Below, piece after piece: positions 16,719-24,465 of a stretch of 64,000 nt of DNA. The notes under the pieces are model-generated. The model was not told the DNA's origin. It searched no databases and saw only the letters and a program-made list of their open reading frames with translations. The position numbers and the translations under genes are program-made. This stretch comes from Promicromonospora sp. Populi (lineage in GTDB: Bacteria > Actinomycetota > Actinomycetes > Actinomycetales > Cellulomonadaceae). Each line of letters begins with the position of its first letter. Positions within the stretch are counted from its first letter, which is position 1. The stretch is from NCBI RefSeq assembly GCF_041081105.1, contig NZ_CP163528.1, positions 1,798,001 to 1,862,000 on the forward strand. Direction: 5' to 3'.

Positions 16719-17281
16719 CGCCATTCCTCCATCCGCACGATGATGTGCTTCCGTGCGCGAGCGAGCAGTCCCCTGACGGTCGTCACAGGAACGTCCATCT
16801 CCTCGGCGATCTCGTCGTAGGAGTAGCCGCCCGCCTCGCGCAGCACCCAGCACTCCCGCTCCGCGTGGGGAAGCGTCTGGAGCGCCGCGCCGAGCGCGTC
16901 GACCCCGGCGTGCGACTCCGCCACGCGCGATGGCAAGGTCTGGGCGGGAGCAGGCGGTTCGACGTCGTCCACGCTCACCTGGGGGCGGCGCGCACGGATG
17001 CGGTCCATCGCCTTGCGGCTGACGACCCGCATGAGCCAGCTCTTCACCTTCGCCGGGTCCTCCAGCTCGGGCAGGCGCTGCCAGGCGGTCACGAACGCCT
17101 CCTGCACCACGTCGTCCACGTCCGCGCTGGCGTTCAGGATCCGGCGTGTGTAGGCGCGCATCATCGGGGTGTACCGACGGACGAGCACCGCGAACGCGGT
17201 GACGTCCCCGTCGGCGGCGCGGCCGGCGACTATCCGGTCGTCCGCGCCGTCGAGCGGGGTCGGGATGGGGTCGGGGTTCAG
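16715..17281 (-). CDS. ECF-type RNA polymerase sigma factor
   Basis: 188 aa if started at CTG 17281. Region 2 is VDDVVQEAFVTAWQRL with SWLMRVVSRKAMDRIRARR. Region 4 is LPHAERECWVLREAGGYSYD followed by EIAEEMDVPVTTVRGLLARARKHI. No ATG, GTG or TTG lies between the GlsB stop and the conserved region, so the CTG overlapping that stop (CTGA) is the best coupled start; otherwise translation begins inside the GlsB gene in another frame (open to 17467). It sits inside the Asp23/GlsB cluster and probably controls it. Confidence 0.85.
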   Translation of the reverse strand: MNPDPIPTPLDGADDRIVAGRAADGDVTAFAVLVRRYTPMMRAYTRRILNASADVDDVVQEAFVTAWQRLPELEDPAKVKSWLMRVVSRKAMDRIRARRPQVSVDDVEPPAPAQTLPSRVAESHAGVDALGAALQTLPHAERECWVLREAGGYSYDEIAEEMDVPVTTVRGLLARARKHIIVRMEEWR

Positions 17282-17550
17282 TGTGCGTTCCTGCGCCCGC
17301 GACCGGTGACGGCTCCGTAGACCAGCAGCACGATGATGGATCCCGCGATCGCGAGCAGCCAGGTGGACAGGGAGAAGAAGGAGTCCATGTCCGCGTTGAA
17401 GAGGAGCCCGCCCAGCCAGCCGCCGAGGAAGGCGCCGACAACGCCGAGCAGGAGGGTGATGAACCATCCTCCTGCCTGCTTGCCGGGAAGGATGAGCTTT
17501 GCGATGGCGCCGGCGATCAGGCCGAGCAGCAGGAAGCTGAAGAAACCCAT
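17278..17550 (-). CDS. GlsB/YeaQ/YmgE family membrane protein
   Basis: 90 aa. MGFFSFLLLGLIAGAIAKLI, then three hydrophobic helices with GGWFITLLLGVVGAFLGGWL, is the transglycosylase-associated/GlsB signature. The ATG has AAAGGA at good spacing. The family is a small stress-induced inner-membrane protein often encoded with Asp23/Gls24, as here. Its stop overlaps the putative CTG start of the sigma factor. Confidence 0.93.
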   Translation of the reverse strand: MGFFSFLLLGLIAGAIAKLILPGKQAGGWFITLLLGVVGAFLGGWLGGLLFNADMDSFFSLSTWLLAIAGSIIVLLVYGAVTGRGRRNAH

Positions 17551-17622
17551 GATGGAAGTCCTTTGCAGTGAGATCTTGCGGCGGGGTGAGGTCGCGGACC
17601 GCGACCTCACCCCTGGAGCGGA

Positions 17623-17796
17623 TTACTTCTTGAATGCGTCCTTGACGTCCTCGACCGTGTCCTTGACCTCGGCCTTGGCCTGGTCGGCCCTGCCCTCGGC
17701 GACAAGCTTGTCGTTGTCGGTAATGTCTCCGACGGCCTCCTTCGCCTTGCCGAGGGCCTTTTCCGCTGCGTTCTTGACCTTGTCCGCTGCACTCAT
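17623..17796 (-). CDS. CsbD-like general stress protein
   Basis: 57 aa, MSAADKVKNAAEKALGKAKE followed by AVGDITDNDKLVAEGRADQAKAEVKD, the classic CsbD pattern. ATG with AAAGGAAA upstream. CsbD proteins are small, soluble, helical and induced by general stress. It is located between the AmaP-like and GlsB genes in the envelope-stress cluster. Confidence 0.92.
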   Translation of the reverse strand: MSAADKVKNAAEKALGKAKEAVGDITDNDKLVAEGRADQAKAEVKDTVEDVKDAFKK

Positions 17797-17920
17797 CTGA
17801 TTTCCTTTCTTCACGGCTCCCGGGATGGGGAACCGAATATGTGAGAACTTCGCTCTTGCTACCCAGCGTGGAGCCTTTGGGGCATTCGCGCCCCTCGGGC
17901 CGTCTCCACAGTCGTCCGGG

Positions 17921-18529
17921 TCAGCGCACCCGGACGGACGCGCGGAGCCCGTCCAGCCAGCTCCGGTCGGACAGGTGCACCATGACGGGCACCCGCACCC
18001 CGGCCAGCGCGTCCCATTCGTCCAGCGCCGCCTCCGCCGCGGACAGCACCCGGGAGAGGTCGGCGCCGCGCCGCACGGTCAGCACCAGGCTGATCGCGGG
18101 TGCCCCCTTCACGCGGTACACGCCGGTGCGGGCCGAGAGCACGTCGGGCCGTTGGCCCAGCGGTCCCGCGAGCACGGCGTCAGCGACGTCCGGGGCGACG
18201 CGGGTGCGCCCGCCGACGGAGTCGAGGTCGAGCACCGCAGCCGTCCTGCGCGCACCGCGCGTGCAGACGAACACCACCAGCAGGACAGCCAGCACGGCGG
18301 CCGCGGCAAGTCCGACGACGACGGCGCCGGGCGCACCGCCTACCTCTGGCAACCCGGCTGCCGCGGCGCTGAGCCGCGATCTGGCCGTGCCGACCAGCTC
18401 CGCCGGCAGCACGGAGCTCGTCCACCGCGCCGGCATGCCGGCGAGGATTGCCGCCGCGCCGGCCGCGGCCAGCAACAGCCCGCAGACCAGCAGCAGACCA
18501 CGATTGAGCACTCTGCTGGTCGAGCTCAC
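17921..18529 (-). CDS. AmaP-like membrane anchor of Asp23 proteins
   Basis: 202 aa, GTG start overlapping the upstream stop (GTGA). Two membrane helices lie near residues 10-32 and 68-90, with a short extracytoplasmic segment between, followed by a soluble domain of ~110 aa (GVYRVKGAPAISLVLTVRRG, LAGVRVPVMVHLSDR) resembling the Asp23-like domain of AmaP. AmaP tethers Asp23 to the membrane in staphylococci. The neighbourhood of Asp23, DUF2273 and DUF6286 genes matches that role. Confidence 0.8.
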   Translation of the reverse strand: MSSTSRVLNRGLLLVCGLLLAAAGAAAILAGMPARWTSSVLPAELVGTARSRLSAAAAGLPEVGGAPGAVVVGLAAAAVLAVLLVVFVCTRGARRTAAVLDLDSVGGRTRVAPDVADAVLAGPLGQRPDVLSARTGVYRVKGAPAISLVLTVRRGADLSRVLSAAEAALDEWDALAGVRVPVMVHLSDRSWLDGLRASVRVR

Positions 18530-19092
18530 GAGACCACCCCCTGACGCGCGACGTACAGCTTGGGAACGGCGGAGAAGCCGACTGCCGAGAGCGCGGCGGC
18601 AACGGAGTCCGTCGCCGCGTCGTGGTCGACCGCGACGCCGCTGGTCGGCGTGACCCGGACGGTCGCGCTCCGCCGGCCGACCGTGGCGGAGACCTGCCGC
18701 GCGTCGATGCCGCAGCGCAGCGCTACGGCGTCGGCCACGGCATCCGCGAGGACGCCGTCGTCGACGAGCAACGCCAGCCGGTCGGTGCTCCGGGCGCGTC
18801 GCGGGAGCCGCCCAGGCAGCACGGCGAGGACGATCAGGACCAGGGCGACCACCGCCGCGAGAACACCCACGGCCGTCAGTGCACCGTCGTCCTCGGCGAA
18901 CGAGGTGACCGACGCGAGGCGGTCCGCGACCAGGTCATGGGACCCCGGGTCGACGAGCCACCACACGCCCAGCGCCACCACGGCGACCAGCAGCACGGCG
19001 AGGACCGTCGCGACGACCACCGCGGCACCCGTGCGCGGGGAGTGGGTCTCCCGGCGCAGGACCCGCCGGTATACCGCCTGCTCCTTGGTCAT
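18526..19092 (-). CDS. DUF6286-type membrane protein of the Asp23 cluster
   Basis: 188 aa. ATG preceded by GGAGGG. Two hydrophobic helices (VVVATVLAVLLVAVVALGVW near residue 25; GVLAAVVALVLIVLAVLPG near 77), then a C-terminal domain with VSATVGRRSATVRVTPTSG. This is the architecture of DUF6286 proteins found in actinobacterial Asp23 operons. Its ends overlap both neighbours by 4 nt. Specific function unknown. Confidence 0.78.
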   Translation of the reverse strand: MTKEQAVYRRVLRRETHSPRTGAAVVVATVLAVLLVAVVALGVWWLVDPGSHDLVADRLASVTSFAEDDGALTAVGVLAAVVALVLIVLAVLPGRLPRRARSTDRLALLVDDGVLADAVADAVALRCGIDARQVSATVGRRSATVRVTPTSGVAVDHDAATDSVAAALSAVGFSAVPKLYVARQGVVS

Positions 19093-19433
19093 CTCGCCCT
19101 CCGCTCCGTGACTCGCCGCAGGCCCGAGTAGCGCACGTCGACGGTGTCGACCGTGCGGCTCCCCAGGTCGCGCATGCCCGCGATCACGTCCCGGCGGAGC
19201 CGGTCGCCACGGTCTTTGATCGACCCGGTGGCGCCCCCGCCGACGGCGACCGGCACGGTCACCGACACCCGCAGGGCGCCGCCGGCATCGGCCAGCTGCA
19301 CCGCGACCTCGCGCTGGTGCACGTGCGCCGAGTCCCGGACCAGGTAGACGGCAAGGCGCTCCAGCGCCCGTGCCGTGACCCGGGTGGTCCCGGGAACGGC
19401 CGGCGCCGCCACGGGACGATCGGTGGCGGTCAT
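19089..19433 (-). CDS. Asp23/Gls24-related protein
   Basis: 114 aa. It has the helix TARALERLAVYLVRDSAHVH, then strands VAVQLADAGGALRVSVTVPV and a helix-strand end GMRDLGSRTVDTVDVRYSGL, consistent with a shortened Asp23 domain. The ATG overlaps the DUF2273 stop (ATGA). Part of the coupled run DUF2273-Asp23-DUF6286-AmaP. Confidence 0.75.
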   Translation of the reverse strand: MTATDRPVAAPAVPGTTRVTARALERLAVYLVRDSAHVHQREVAVQLADAGGALRVSVTVPVAVGGGATGSIKDRGDRLRRDVIAGMRDLGSRTVDTVDVRYSGLRRVTERRAR

Positions 19434-19621
19434 AGCGACGAACGCCTGCCGCGGAAGGCGTCGGCGAGTGCCCGGACGTCGAGCCGTCCTTCGGCCACGC
19501 GTCCGACGGCTGCACCGATCAGCATCGCTATCGCCACCAGGACGAACGCCCAGAACCCGAGCACTATCCAGGTCAGGGCCAGCACCGCGCCCGCGGCGGC
19601 ACCGGCGGTCGTGGCGGTCAC
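19430..19621 (-). CDS. DUF2273 small membrane protein
   Basis: 63 aa, GTG start overlapping the Asp23 gene's stop (GTGA). Two hydrophobic helices (GAAAGAVLALTWIVLGFWAF and VLVAIAMLIGAAVG), then a short basic tail. This matches DUF2273, a small membrane protein family regularly encoded beside Asp23. Confidence 0.85.
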   Translation of the reverse strand: MTATTAGAAAGAVLALTWIVLGFWAFVLVAIAMLIGAAVGRVAEGRLDVRALADAFRGRRSSL

Positions 19622-20064
19622 TGGACCCGGCCCGTCTGCGGTTCGCTCTCCTGGTCGTCGTCGGTAGGCAGGTGCACGTCGTTGACGGTCACGTTGACCT
19701 CGGCGACCTCCATGCCGACCAGGTCACGCATCGCGCGGTAGATCGCGGCGCGCACGCTGTCGGACACGGTCTGCAGCGCGACCGGGTACTCCGCCACGAT
19801 CGTGACGTCGACGGCCACCTGCTTCTCCCCGACCTCGACGCTGATCCCCTGGGTCAGGTCGGTCGAGTTGAGCGCGTCGCGGATGGAGCCGACCACGCGT
19901 GCGGCGCCGCCACCGAGTGCGTACACACCGCTGACCTCGCGGGCCGCGATCCCCGCGATCTTGGCTACGACGGCGTCCTCGATGGTGGTCCGGCCTGCTC
20001 CCTCAGGTGTCCCCAAGACATCTGTCTGGGCCTTCGGCTGCGTCCCGCCCGTAACGTTCGCCAT
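19618..20064 (-). CDS. Asp23/Gls24 family envelope stress response protein
   Basis: 148 aa, first gene of the leftward cluster, ATG with AAGGAG. The Asp23 signature is clear: TTIEDAVVAKIAGIAAREVS, GVYALGGG, ISVEVGEKQVAVDVTIVAEY, VRAAIYRAMRDLVGMEVAEV, NVTVNDVHLP. Asp23 proteins are abundant cytoplasmic, membrane-tethered proteins tied to cell-envelope integrity. Expression is probably driven from the 130-bp region upstream, which contains a near-palindrome at 20153-20171. Confidence 0.94.
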   Translation of the reverse strand: MANVTGGTQPKAQTDVLGTPEGAGRTTIEDAVVAKIAGIAAREVSGVYALGGGAARVVGSIRDALNSTDLTQGISVEVGEKQVAVDVTIVAEYPVALQTVSDSVRAAIYRAMRDLVGMEVAEVNVTVNDVHLPTDDDQESEPQTGRVQ

Positions 20065-20152
20065 GATGAGCTCCTTCGTGCTTCGCTCGCGTCGCGCCCC
20101 CCTGGGGTGCGAGCCGCCACAGCTGGCGACACTGGTGAGACGCGTGCGGCTC

Positions 20153-20171
20153 CAAGTTCGTCACAAACTTG
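20153..20171. promoter_or_regulatory. Near-palindrome upstream of the Asp23 operon
   Basis: CAAGTTCGTCACAAACTTG has matching CAAGTT/AACTTG ends. It lies about 90 bp upstream of the first Asp23 gene and just after the SecD-like lipoprotein gene. It may be an operator or part of a terminator; no partner site was found. Confidence 0.3.
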
Positions 20172-20194
20172 TCGAAGGAGATTCGGCGGCGTGG

Positions 20195-20875
20195 CTACTC
20201 GGTCGGGGCGACGTCCCGTACCTCGAACGGGTAGGGCAGCGGGTCGGTCGAGAGCTGGTGGGCCAGCGTGGCCGCCGACTCCTCGGTGAAGGCCCCGGTG
20301 ATCTGCACCTCGCCCGTGGTGATCACCACGCCCTCCATGATCGACGGCGCTGACACCACCAGGTCGTCCAGCGTGACGGCGATCTGGTTGCGCGGCTCGG
20401 TCAGCGCTTGCAGTCGTTCGGTGGCCGCACGGAACCCTTCGGTGCCGCGCTCGTCGAACTGCAGGTTCACCGCGGCGCCGTCGTAGTTGGCCTGCAGACC
20501 GGAGCTGACCTCGGTGAGCTCGGTGCCCGCCACCTCGACCGGTCCCAGCACGTACTTGGCGTCCCCCTCCTGGCCGCACGTGACGAGCGGCTGGTCAGGG
20601 TCCCCGCTGCCCGCGAGCTCCAGCGTGATCGTGGCATCGTCGACGACGACGTCGGACACGTCGCGACCGTCCGCCTCCAGCCTCAGTTGGATCACCCCGG
20701 CGGCGTCGGCCATCGCTTCGGGCGTGACCGACTCGGCGTCGGCCGGCGCGGCCACCAGCTCGACCTGGGTGCGCGGGACACGGATGGAACGGCGATCTTC
20801 GAAGAGGCCACAGCCGGACACCACGAAGACAAGCACCAGCCCCGCTGCCATCAGCCTGGCCTGACGGTTCATCAC
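20195..20875 (-). CDS. SecD-like extracytoplasmic lipoprotein
   Basis: 226 aa. Lipoprotein signal with lipobox VSGC. The mature part resembles the SecD periplasmic head: ADAAGVIQLRLEADGRDVSD, VNLQFDERGTEGFRAATERL, NQIAVTLDDLVVSAPSI, ITGAFTEESAATLAHQL. None of the SecD membrane helices is present, so this is a stand-alone head domain on a lipid anchor. GTG 20875 overlaps the MocR stop (GTGA), with AAAGGGGAG upstream; ATG 20872 is the alternative. Role unknown; it may assist protein folding or export at the outer face of the membrane. Confidence 0.75.
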   Translation of the reverse strand: MMNRQARLMAAGLVLVFVVSGCGLFEDRRSIRVPRTQVELVAAPADAESVTPEAMADAAGVIQLRLEADGRDVSDVVVDDATITLELAGSGDPDQPLVTCGQEGDAKYVLGPVEVAGTELTEVSSGLQANYDGAAVNLQFDERGTEGFRAATERLQALTEPRNQIAVTLDDLVVSAPSIMEGVVITTGEVQITGAFTEESAATLAHQLSTDPLPYPFEVRDVAPTE

Positions 20876-22347
20876 AGCTCCCCTTTAAGCTCCGCCCGGG
20901 CCGCACCGCCGTCGGGCATGATGCGGCACAGGGTATCCAAAGCACCAGGCCAGGCACTGTCCGACACAGCGGAGTAGTTGACGACGAGCGCGTCGCGCTC
21001 GCGCCGGTCCGGGCCATCGGCCGGGACCTCGTGCCGGAACTCGTTGAGGCCGCCCACCAGGAGGCCGTGCCGGGCGGCCCGCCGGACTATCCGCGCCTCG
21101 GTCCCCGCCGGGAGCTCCACGACCGCCTGCAGGCCGGCGGCCATGCCCGTCACCCGGACGCCGGGCGCGCGCTCGGCCAGGGCCGCGACGAGCTGACCGC
21201 GGCGCCGTCGGTAGCGCTGCCGTATGGCGCGCACGTGCCGGTCGAAGTCGCCGGAGGTGATGAGCTCGGCGAGGGTCAGCTGGTCGAGGACGCTCACGCC
21301 GTCGACGGGGCCCTTGGCCGCCGCGACCTTCGGGACCCACTCCTCGGGCAGCACCATCCAGGCCAGCCGGAGCGCCGGGGCCAGGGACTTGCTCGCCGTG
21401 CCGAAGTAGGCGACCCGCGCGGGATCCCGCCCCTGGAGCGCCCCGATGGGCTGCCGGTCGTACCGGAACTCCCCGTCGTAGTCGTCCTCCACGACCAGGC
21501 CGCCGGTGCGGTGCGCCCAGTCGAGAGCCGCCGCGCGACGCTCGGGCGACAGCGCCACACCGGTCGGGAACTGGTGCGCCGGCGTCAGCAGCACGGCGCC
21601 CACGCCCGGCAAGCCCGATAGGTCGCCCGTCCGGGCGCCGTCGGCGTCGACCCGCAGCGCGGGAGTCTCCAGCCCGACGCCGATCAGCAGGTCACGATAG
21701 AGATCGAGGCCGTAGGACTCGACCGCCATGGCCCGCACACCCTGCGTCCTGAGGGCACGGGCCAGCAGGCCCAGCCCGTGGTGGAACCCGGAGCTGATGA
21801 CTATCCGCTCCGGTGTGGCGTCGACCCCGCGCACCCGCGCGAGGTACTCCGCCAGCGCGGAGCGCAGCTCCATCCGCCCCAGCGGGTCGCCGTACCCGAA
21901 GGCGTCGTGCGGCGCCGCGGTCAGCGCGCGCCGTGCGGCGGTGACCCACATGGTCCGCGGAAACTCGGCGAACTGCGCGGCGCCCGGCACCAGCCCCTGG
22001 GCAGGCGGCCGGCGCGGGCCGGGACGCCGGGCCGGGCTCGGCACGGCCGTCCGGGGGTCGGGCCGATCGGCCACCCGGGTACCCGAGCCCTGCTGCGCGG
22101 TGAGCCAGCCCTCGGCGACAAGCTCGGCGTAGGACTCGGTCACGGTGCTCCGTGCGATCCCCAGGTCTCCCGCCAGGGTCCGCGACGCCGGCAGGCGGGC
22201 GCCGGGCACGAGCCGCCCCGTGCGTACCGCCACCCGGAGCGCGTCGGTGAGCGCGGCGCGCAGCCCGGGCCCGCGCAGCTCCAGGAGCAGGTCGATCCCG
22301 GCCGCCGAGAGGAACTCGACTCCAGAATTGGTCTGCGAAACGGCCAT
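20872..22347 (-). CDS. MocR/PdxR family regulator (GntR HTH + aminotransferase domain)
   Basis: 491 aa. N-terminal GntR winged helix (LVPGARLPASRTLAGDLGIA, RSTVTESYAELVAEGWLTAQ) joined by a linker to a fold-type I aminotransferase-like domain (VISSGFHHGLGLLARAL, VEDDYDGEFRYDRQPIGALQ, GTASKSLAPALRLAWMVLP with the presumed PLP lysine in SKS). Such regulators sense PLP or amino-acid adducts. The ATG has no Shine-Dalgarno and a TATACC box lies close upstream. It is divergent from an MFS exporter across only 46 bp, so it very likely controls that gene. Confidence 0.92.
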   Translation of the reverse strand: MAVSQTNSGVEFLSAAGIDLLLELRGPGLRAALTDALRVAVRTGRLVPGARLPASRTLAGDLGIARSTVTESYAELVAEGWLTAQQGSGTRVADRPDPRTAVPSPARRPGPRRPPAQGLVPGAAQFAEFPRTMWVTAARRALTAAPHDAFGYGDPLGRMELRSALAEYLARVRGVDATPERIVISSGFHHGLGLLARALRTQGVRAMAVESYGLDLYRDLLIGVGLETPALRVDADGARTGDLSGLPGVGAVLLTPAHQFPTGVALSPERRAAALDWAHRTGGLVVEDDYDGEFRYDRQPIGALQGRDPARVAYFGTASKSLAPALRLAWMVLPEEWVPKVAAAKGPVDGVSVLDQLTLAELITSGDFDRHVRAIRQRYRRRRGQLVAALAERAPGVRVTGMAAGLQAVVELPAGTEARIVRRAARHGLLVGGLNEFRHEVPADGPDRRERDALVVNYSAVSDSAWPGALDTLCRIMPDGGAARAELKGEL

Positions 22348-22381
22348 AGAAGTGGACGGTATACCCAGACCTTTTCATTCG

Positions 22382-22387
22382 TACAGT
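22382..22387 (+). promoter_or_regulatory. Candidate leaderless -10 element of the MFS gene
   Basis: TACAGT ends 6 nt before the ATG at 22394, with no Shine-Dalgarno. It lies in the 46-bp divergent region shared with the MocR regulator, whose own -10-like box (TATACC on the minus strand, 22358-22363) is 18 bp away. Confidence 0.5.
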
Positions 22388-22393
22388 CGAGGC

Positions 22394-23671
22394 ATGCTAG
22401 ATACAACCCGCGGTACCGCGGCCGGGCCTGACCAAGGGCGGCGGTCGCTTCCCACGGGCCTGGCTCTGGCGGGCACGGCCCTCGCCTTCACCAGCATGTA
22501 CCTCGCGGCCGGTGCCCTCACCCCGCTCCTGGTGGTCTACCAGGCCCAGTGGGACTTCGCCCCGGCCCTGCTCACGGTGGCATTCGCCGTCTACGCGGCC
22601 GGCTTCCTCGCCGCAGCGCTCGTCCTCGGTCCCCTGTCGGACCACCTCGGCCGGCGGCCGGTGCTGATCGGCGCCCTGGTCGTCCAGCTCGCCTCGGACA
22701 TCATGTTCCTGGTCGCGCCCGACGTCGGCTGGGTCATCGCGGGCCGCGTCGTGCAGGGCATCGCGAGCGGCGCGGCGACCGCGGCCTTCACCGCCGCGCT
22801 CGTCGAGCACGCGCCGGCCCACCGCAAGGGCCTGGGCCCGGTCCTCGGCAGCGTCGGGCTCACCGGCGGCCTCGCCCTGGGCTCCCTGCTCGCGGGCCTC
22901 GCGATCCAGCTCACACCGGCGGCCAACACCATCGTCTTTGTCACGCTCAGCGCGCTCACCGTTGTGGGCGGCGTCGCCGTCGCCGTGTCCCCGGAGACCA
23001 TCCGGAGGGGCGCGGGCGCGCTCCGGTCGATGATCCCGCAGGTCACGATCCCGGCCTCGGCGCGGGCCGAGTTTCTCGCCGCGGCGCCCGTGGTCGCCGC
23101 CGTCTGGATGCTCGCCGGGCTCTCCGGCGGGCTCGCCCCGAGCATGGTGCACACCGTGTTCCACCTCGACTCCGGGCTGCTCGACGGGCTCGCCGGGTTC
23201 ATCGCGCCGGCCGTCTCGGTGGTCATCGGCCTGTCGTTCGCGCGGGTGCGCCCCAGGACCGCGATCGCCGTCGGCATCTACGCCACGATCCTGGGCTCCG
23301 TCGGGATCATCGGCGGCGCCGTCGTCGGCAGCCTCGGCGCCATGTTCGCCGGGCAGGCCGTCGCCGGTGTGGGTTTCGGTGCGGCGTTCACCGCGGCCCT
23401 GGGCCTGATCATCCCGCTCGTCGCCGCGCACCAGCGCGCTGGCGTGGTCGCGGGCATCTACGTCGTCTCGTATCTCGGCCTCGGACTGCCCGTCGTCCTC
23501 GCCGGACAGCTCACCGGCCCCCTCGGTGTTGTGCCGACGGTCGGCTGGTACAGCGCGGTGGTCGTTGTCCTCGCCCTGCTCAGCCTTGGCGCTCAGCAGC
23601 GCCTGCGGCGCCGCGCACGCCGGCCCGACGGCGAGGGCGCGACCAGCAACAGCGAGCTCGCCCACGCCTGA
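22394..23671 (+). CDS. MFS transporter (drug/metabolite exporter type)
   Basis: 425 aa with 12 predicted helices. The loop motif GPLSDHLGRRPVLIGAL between helices 2 and 3 is the MFS motif A; GRVVQGIASGAATAAFTAAL is motif B-like. The start ATG at 22394 fits a leaderless transcript. Its divergent MocR-type regulator suggests control by an amino-acid or vitamin B6-related signal. Direction and substrate cannot be told from sequence, but the layout favours efflux. Confidence 0.92.
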   Translation: MLDTTRGTAAGPDQGRRSLPTGLALAGTALAFTSMYLAAGALTPLLVVYQAQWDFAPALLTVAFAVYAAGFLAAALVLGPLSDHLGRRPVLIGALVVQLASDIMFLVAPDVGWVIAGRVVQGIASGAATAAFTAALVEHAPAHRKGLGPVLGSVGLTGGLALGSLLAGLAIQLTPAANTIVFVTLSALTVVGGVAVAVSPETIRRGAGALRSMIPQVTIPASARAEFLAAAPVVAAVWMLAGLSGGLAPSMVHTVFHLDSGLLDGLAGFIAPAVSVVIGLSFARVRPRTAIAVGIYATILGSVGIIGGAVVGSLGAMFAGQAVAGVGFGAAFTAALGLIIPLVAAHQRAGVVAGIYVVSYLGLGLPVVLAGQLTGPLGVVPTVGWYSAVVVVLALLSLGAQQRLRRRARRPDGEGATSNSELAHA

Positions 23672-23737
23672 GCCCCCCTCCTCGAACCCAGATCCCAGAT
23701 CCCACCCAGAAGTACGCACACGAAAGCAGGTAGGTAC

Positions 23738-24343
23738 ATGTCCAGCACCACCACCCAGGGCCGACGAGTGTTCCTCGCGGGAGCGTCCGGCGTGATCGGC
23801 CAACGGCTGATCCCCCGGCTCGTCGCGGCCGGGTACGTCGTCGGGGGAATGACCAGGTCCGCGAGCAAGATCGACCTCCTGCGACAGCTCGGCGCCGAGC
23901 CGATCCTCTGCGACGTCTTCGACCGCGAGGCCCTGATCCAGGCCGTCCGGGACTTCGCCCCGGACGTGATCCTCAATGAGCTCACCGACCTGCCCGACGA
24001 CGTGGCGAGCATCGGCGCCCACGCGGAGCTGAACGCCCGCATCCGCACCGAGGGCAACCAGAACCTGATCGAGGCGGCCCGGCAGAGCGGGTCGCCGAAG
24101 ATCCTGGCGCAGACCGTGGCCTGGCAGCTTGCGGACGGGCCGGACGCGCTGGCCGTGAAGGAGCTGGAGAGCTCGGTCCTCGCAGAGGGCGGCGTCGTGC
24201 TGAGCTACGGGCAGTTCTACGGCCCCGGCACGTACAACGAGGGAGCGGTCCCCGCGGAGCCGCGGGTCCAGATCGACCGGGCCGCCGAGCTGACGGTCGC
24301 TCTGCTGGACGCGCCGTCGGGCGTAGTGCTCGTCACCGACTAG
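23738..24343 (+). CDS. NAD(P)-dependent epimerase/reductase family protein, short form
   Basis: 201 aa. Rossmann start RRVFLAGASGVIGQRLIPRL (GxxGxxG), then ASKIDLLRQLGAEPILCDVF. Typical members are 270-320 aa; this one lacks part of the substrate-binding region and jumps from the central domain to YGQFYGPGTYNEG. The frame is intact and AGCAGGTAGG precedes the ATG, so it may be functional but internally shortened. It follows the MFS exporter. Confidence 0.8.
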   Translation: MSSTTTQGRRVFLAGASGVIGQRLIPRLVAAGYVVGGMTRSASKIDLLRQLGAEPILCDVFDREALIQAVRDFAPDVILNELTDLPDDVASIGAHAELNARIRTEGNQNLIEAARQSGSPKILAQTVAWQLADGPDALAVKELESSVLAEGGVVLSYGQFYGPGTYNEGAVPAEPRVQIDRAAELTVALLDAPSGVVLVTD

Positions 24344-24440
24344 CCCCGGGGCGCGAGGACCTGCCCGAACGCCTTGAGGGCGATGGCGGCGGACTCGAGC
24401 AGCTCCTCGCGCGTGGCGCCCGCTGCCGCGTCGATCCAGC
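24340..24440 (-). pseudogene. Possible remnant of a regulator gene (C-terminal fragment)
   Basis: On the minus strand the segment reads WIDAAAGATREELLESAAIA followed by LKAFGQVLAPRG and a stop that abuts the epimerase stop. It has good coding character and resembles the C-terminal helix of TetR-type regulators, but no N-terminal part is present because the SDR gene begins nearby. The identification is tentative. Confidence 0.3.
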
Positions 24441-24465
24441 ACCAGCACCGAAGGAAGAGATCATC

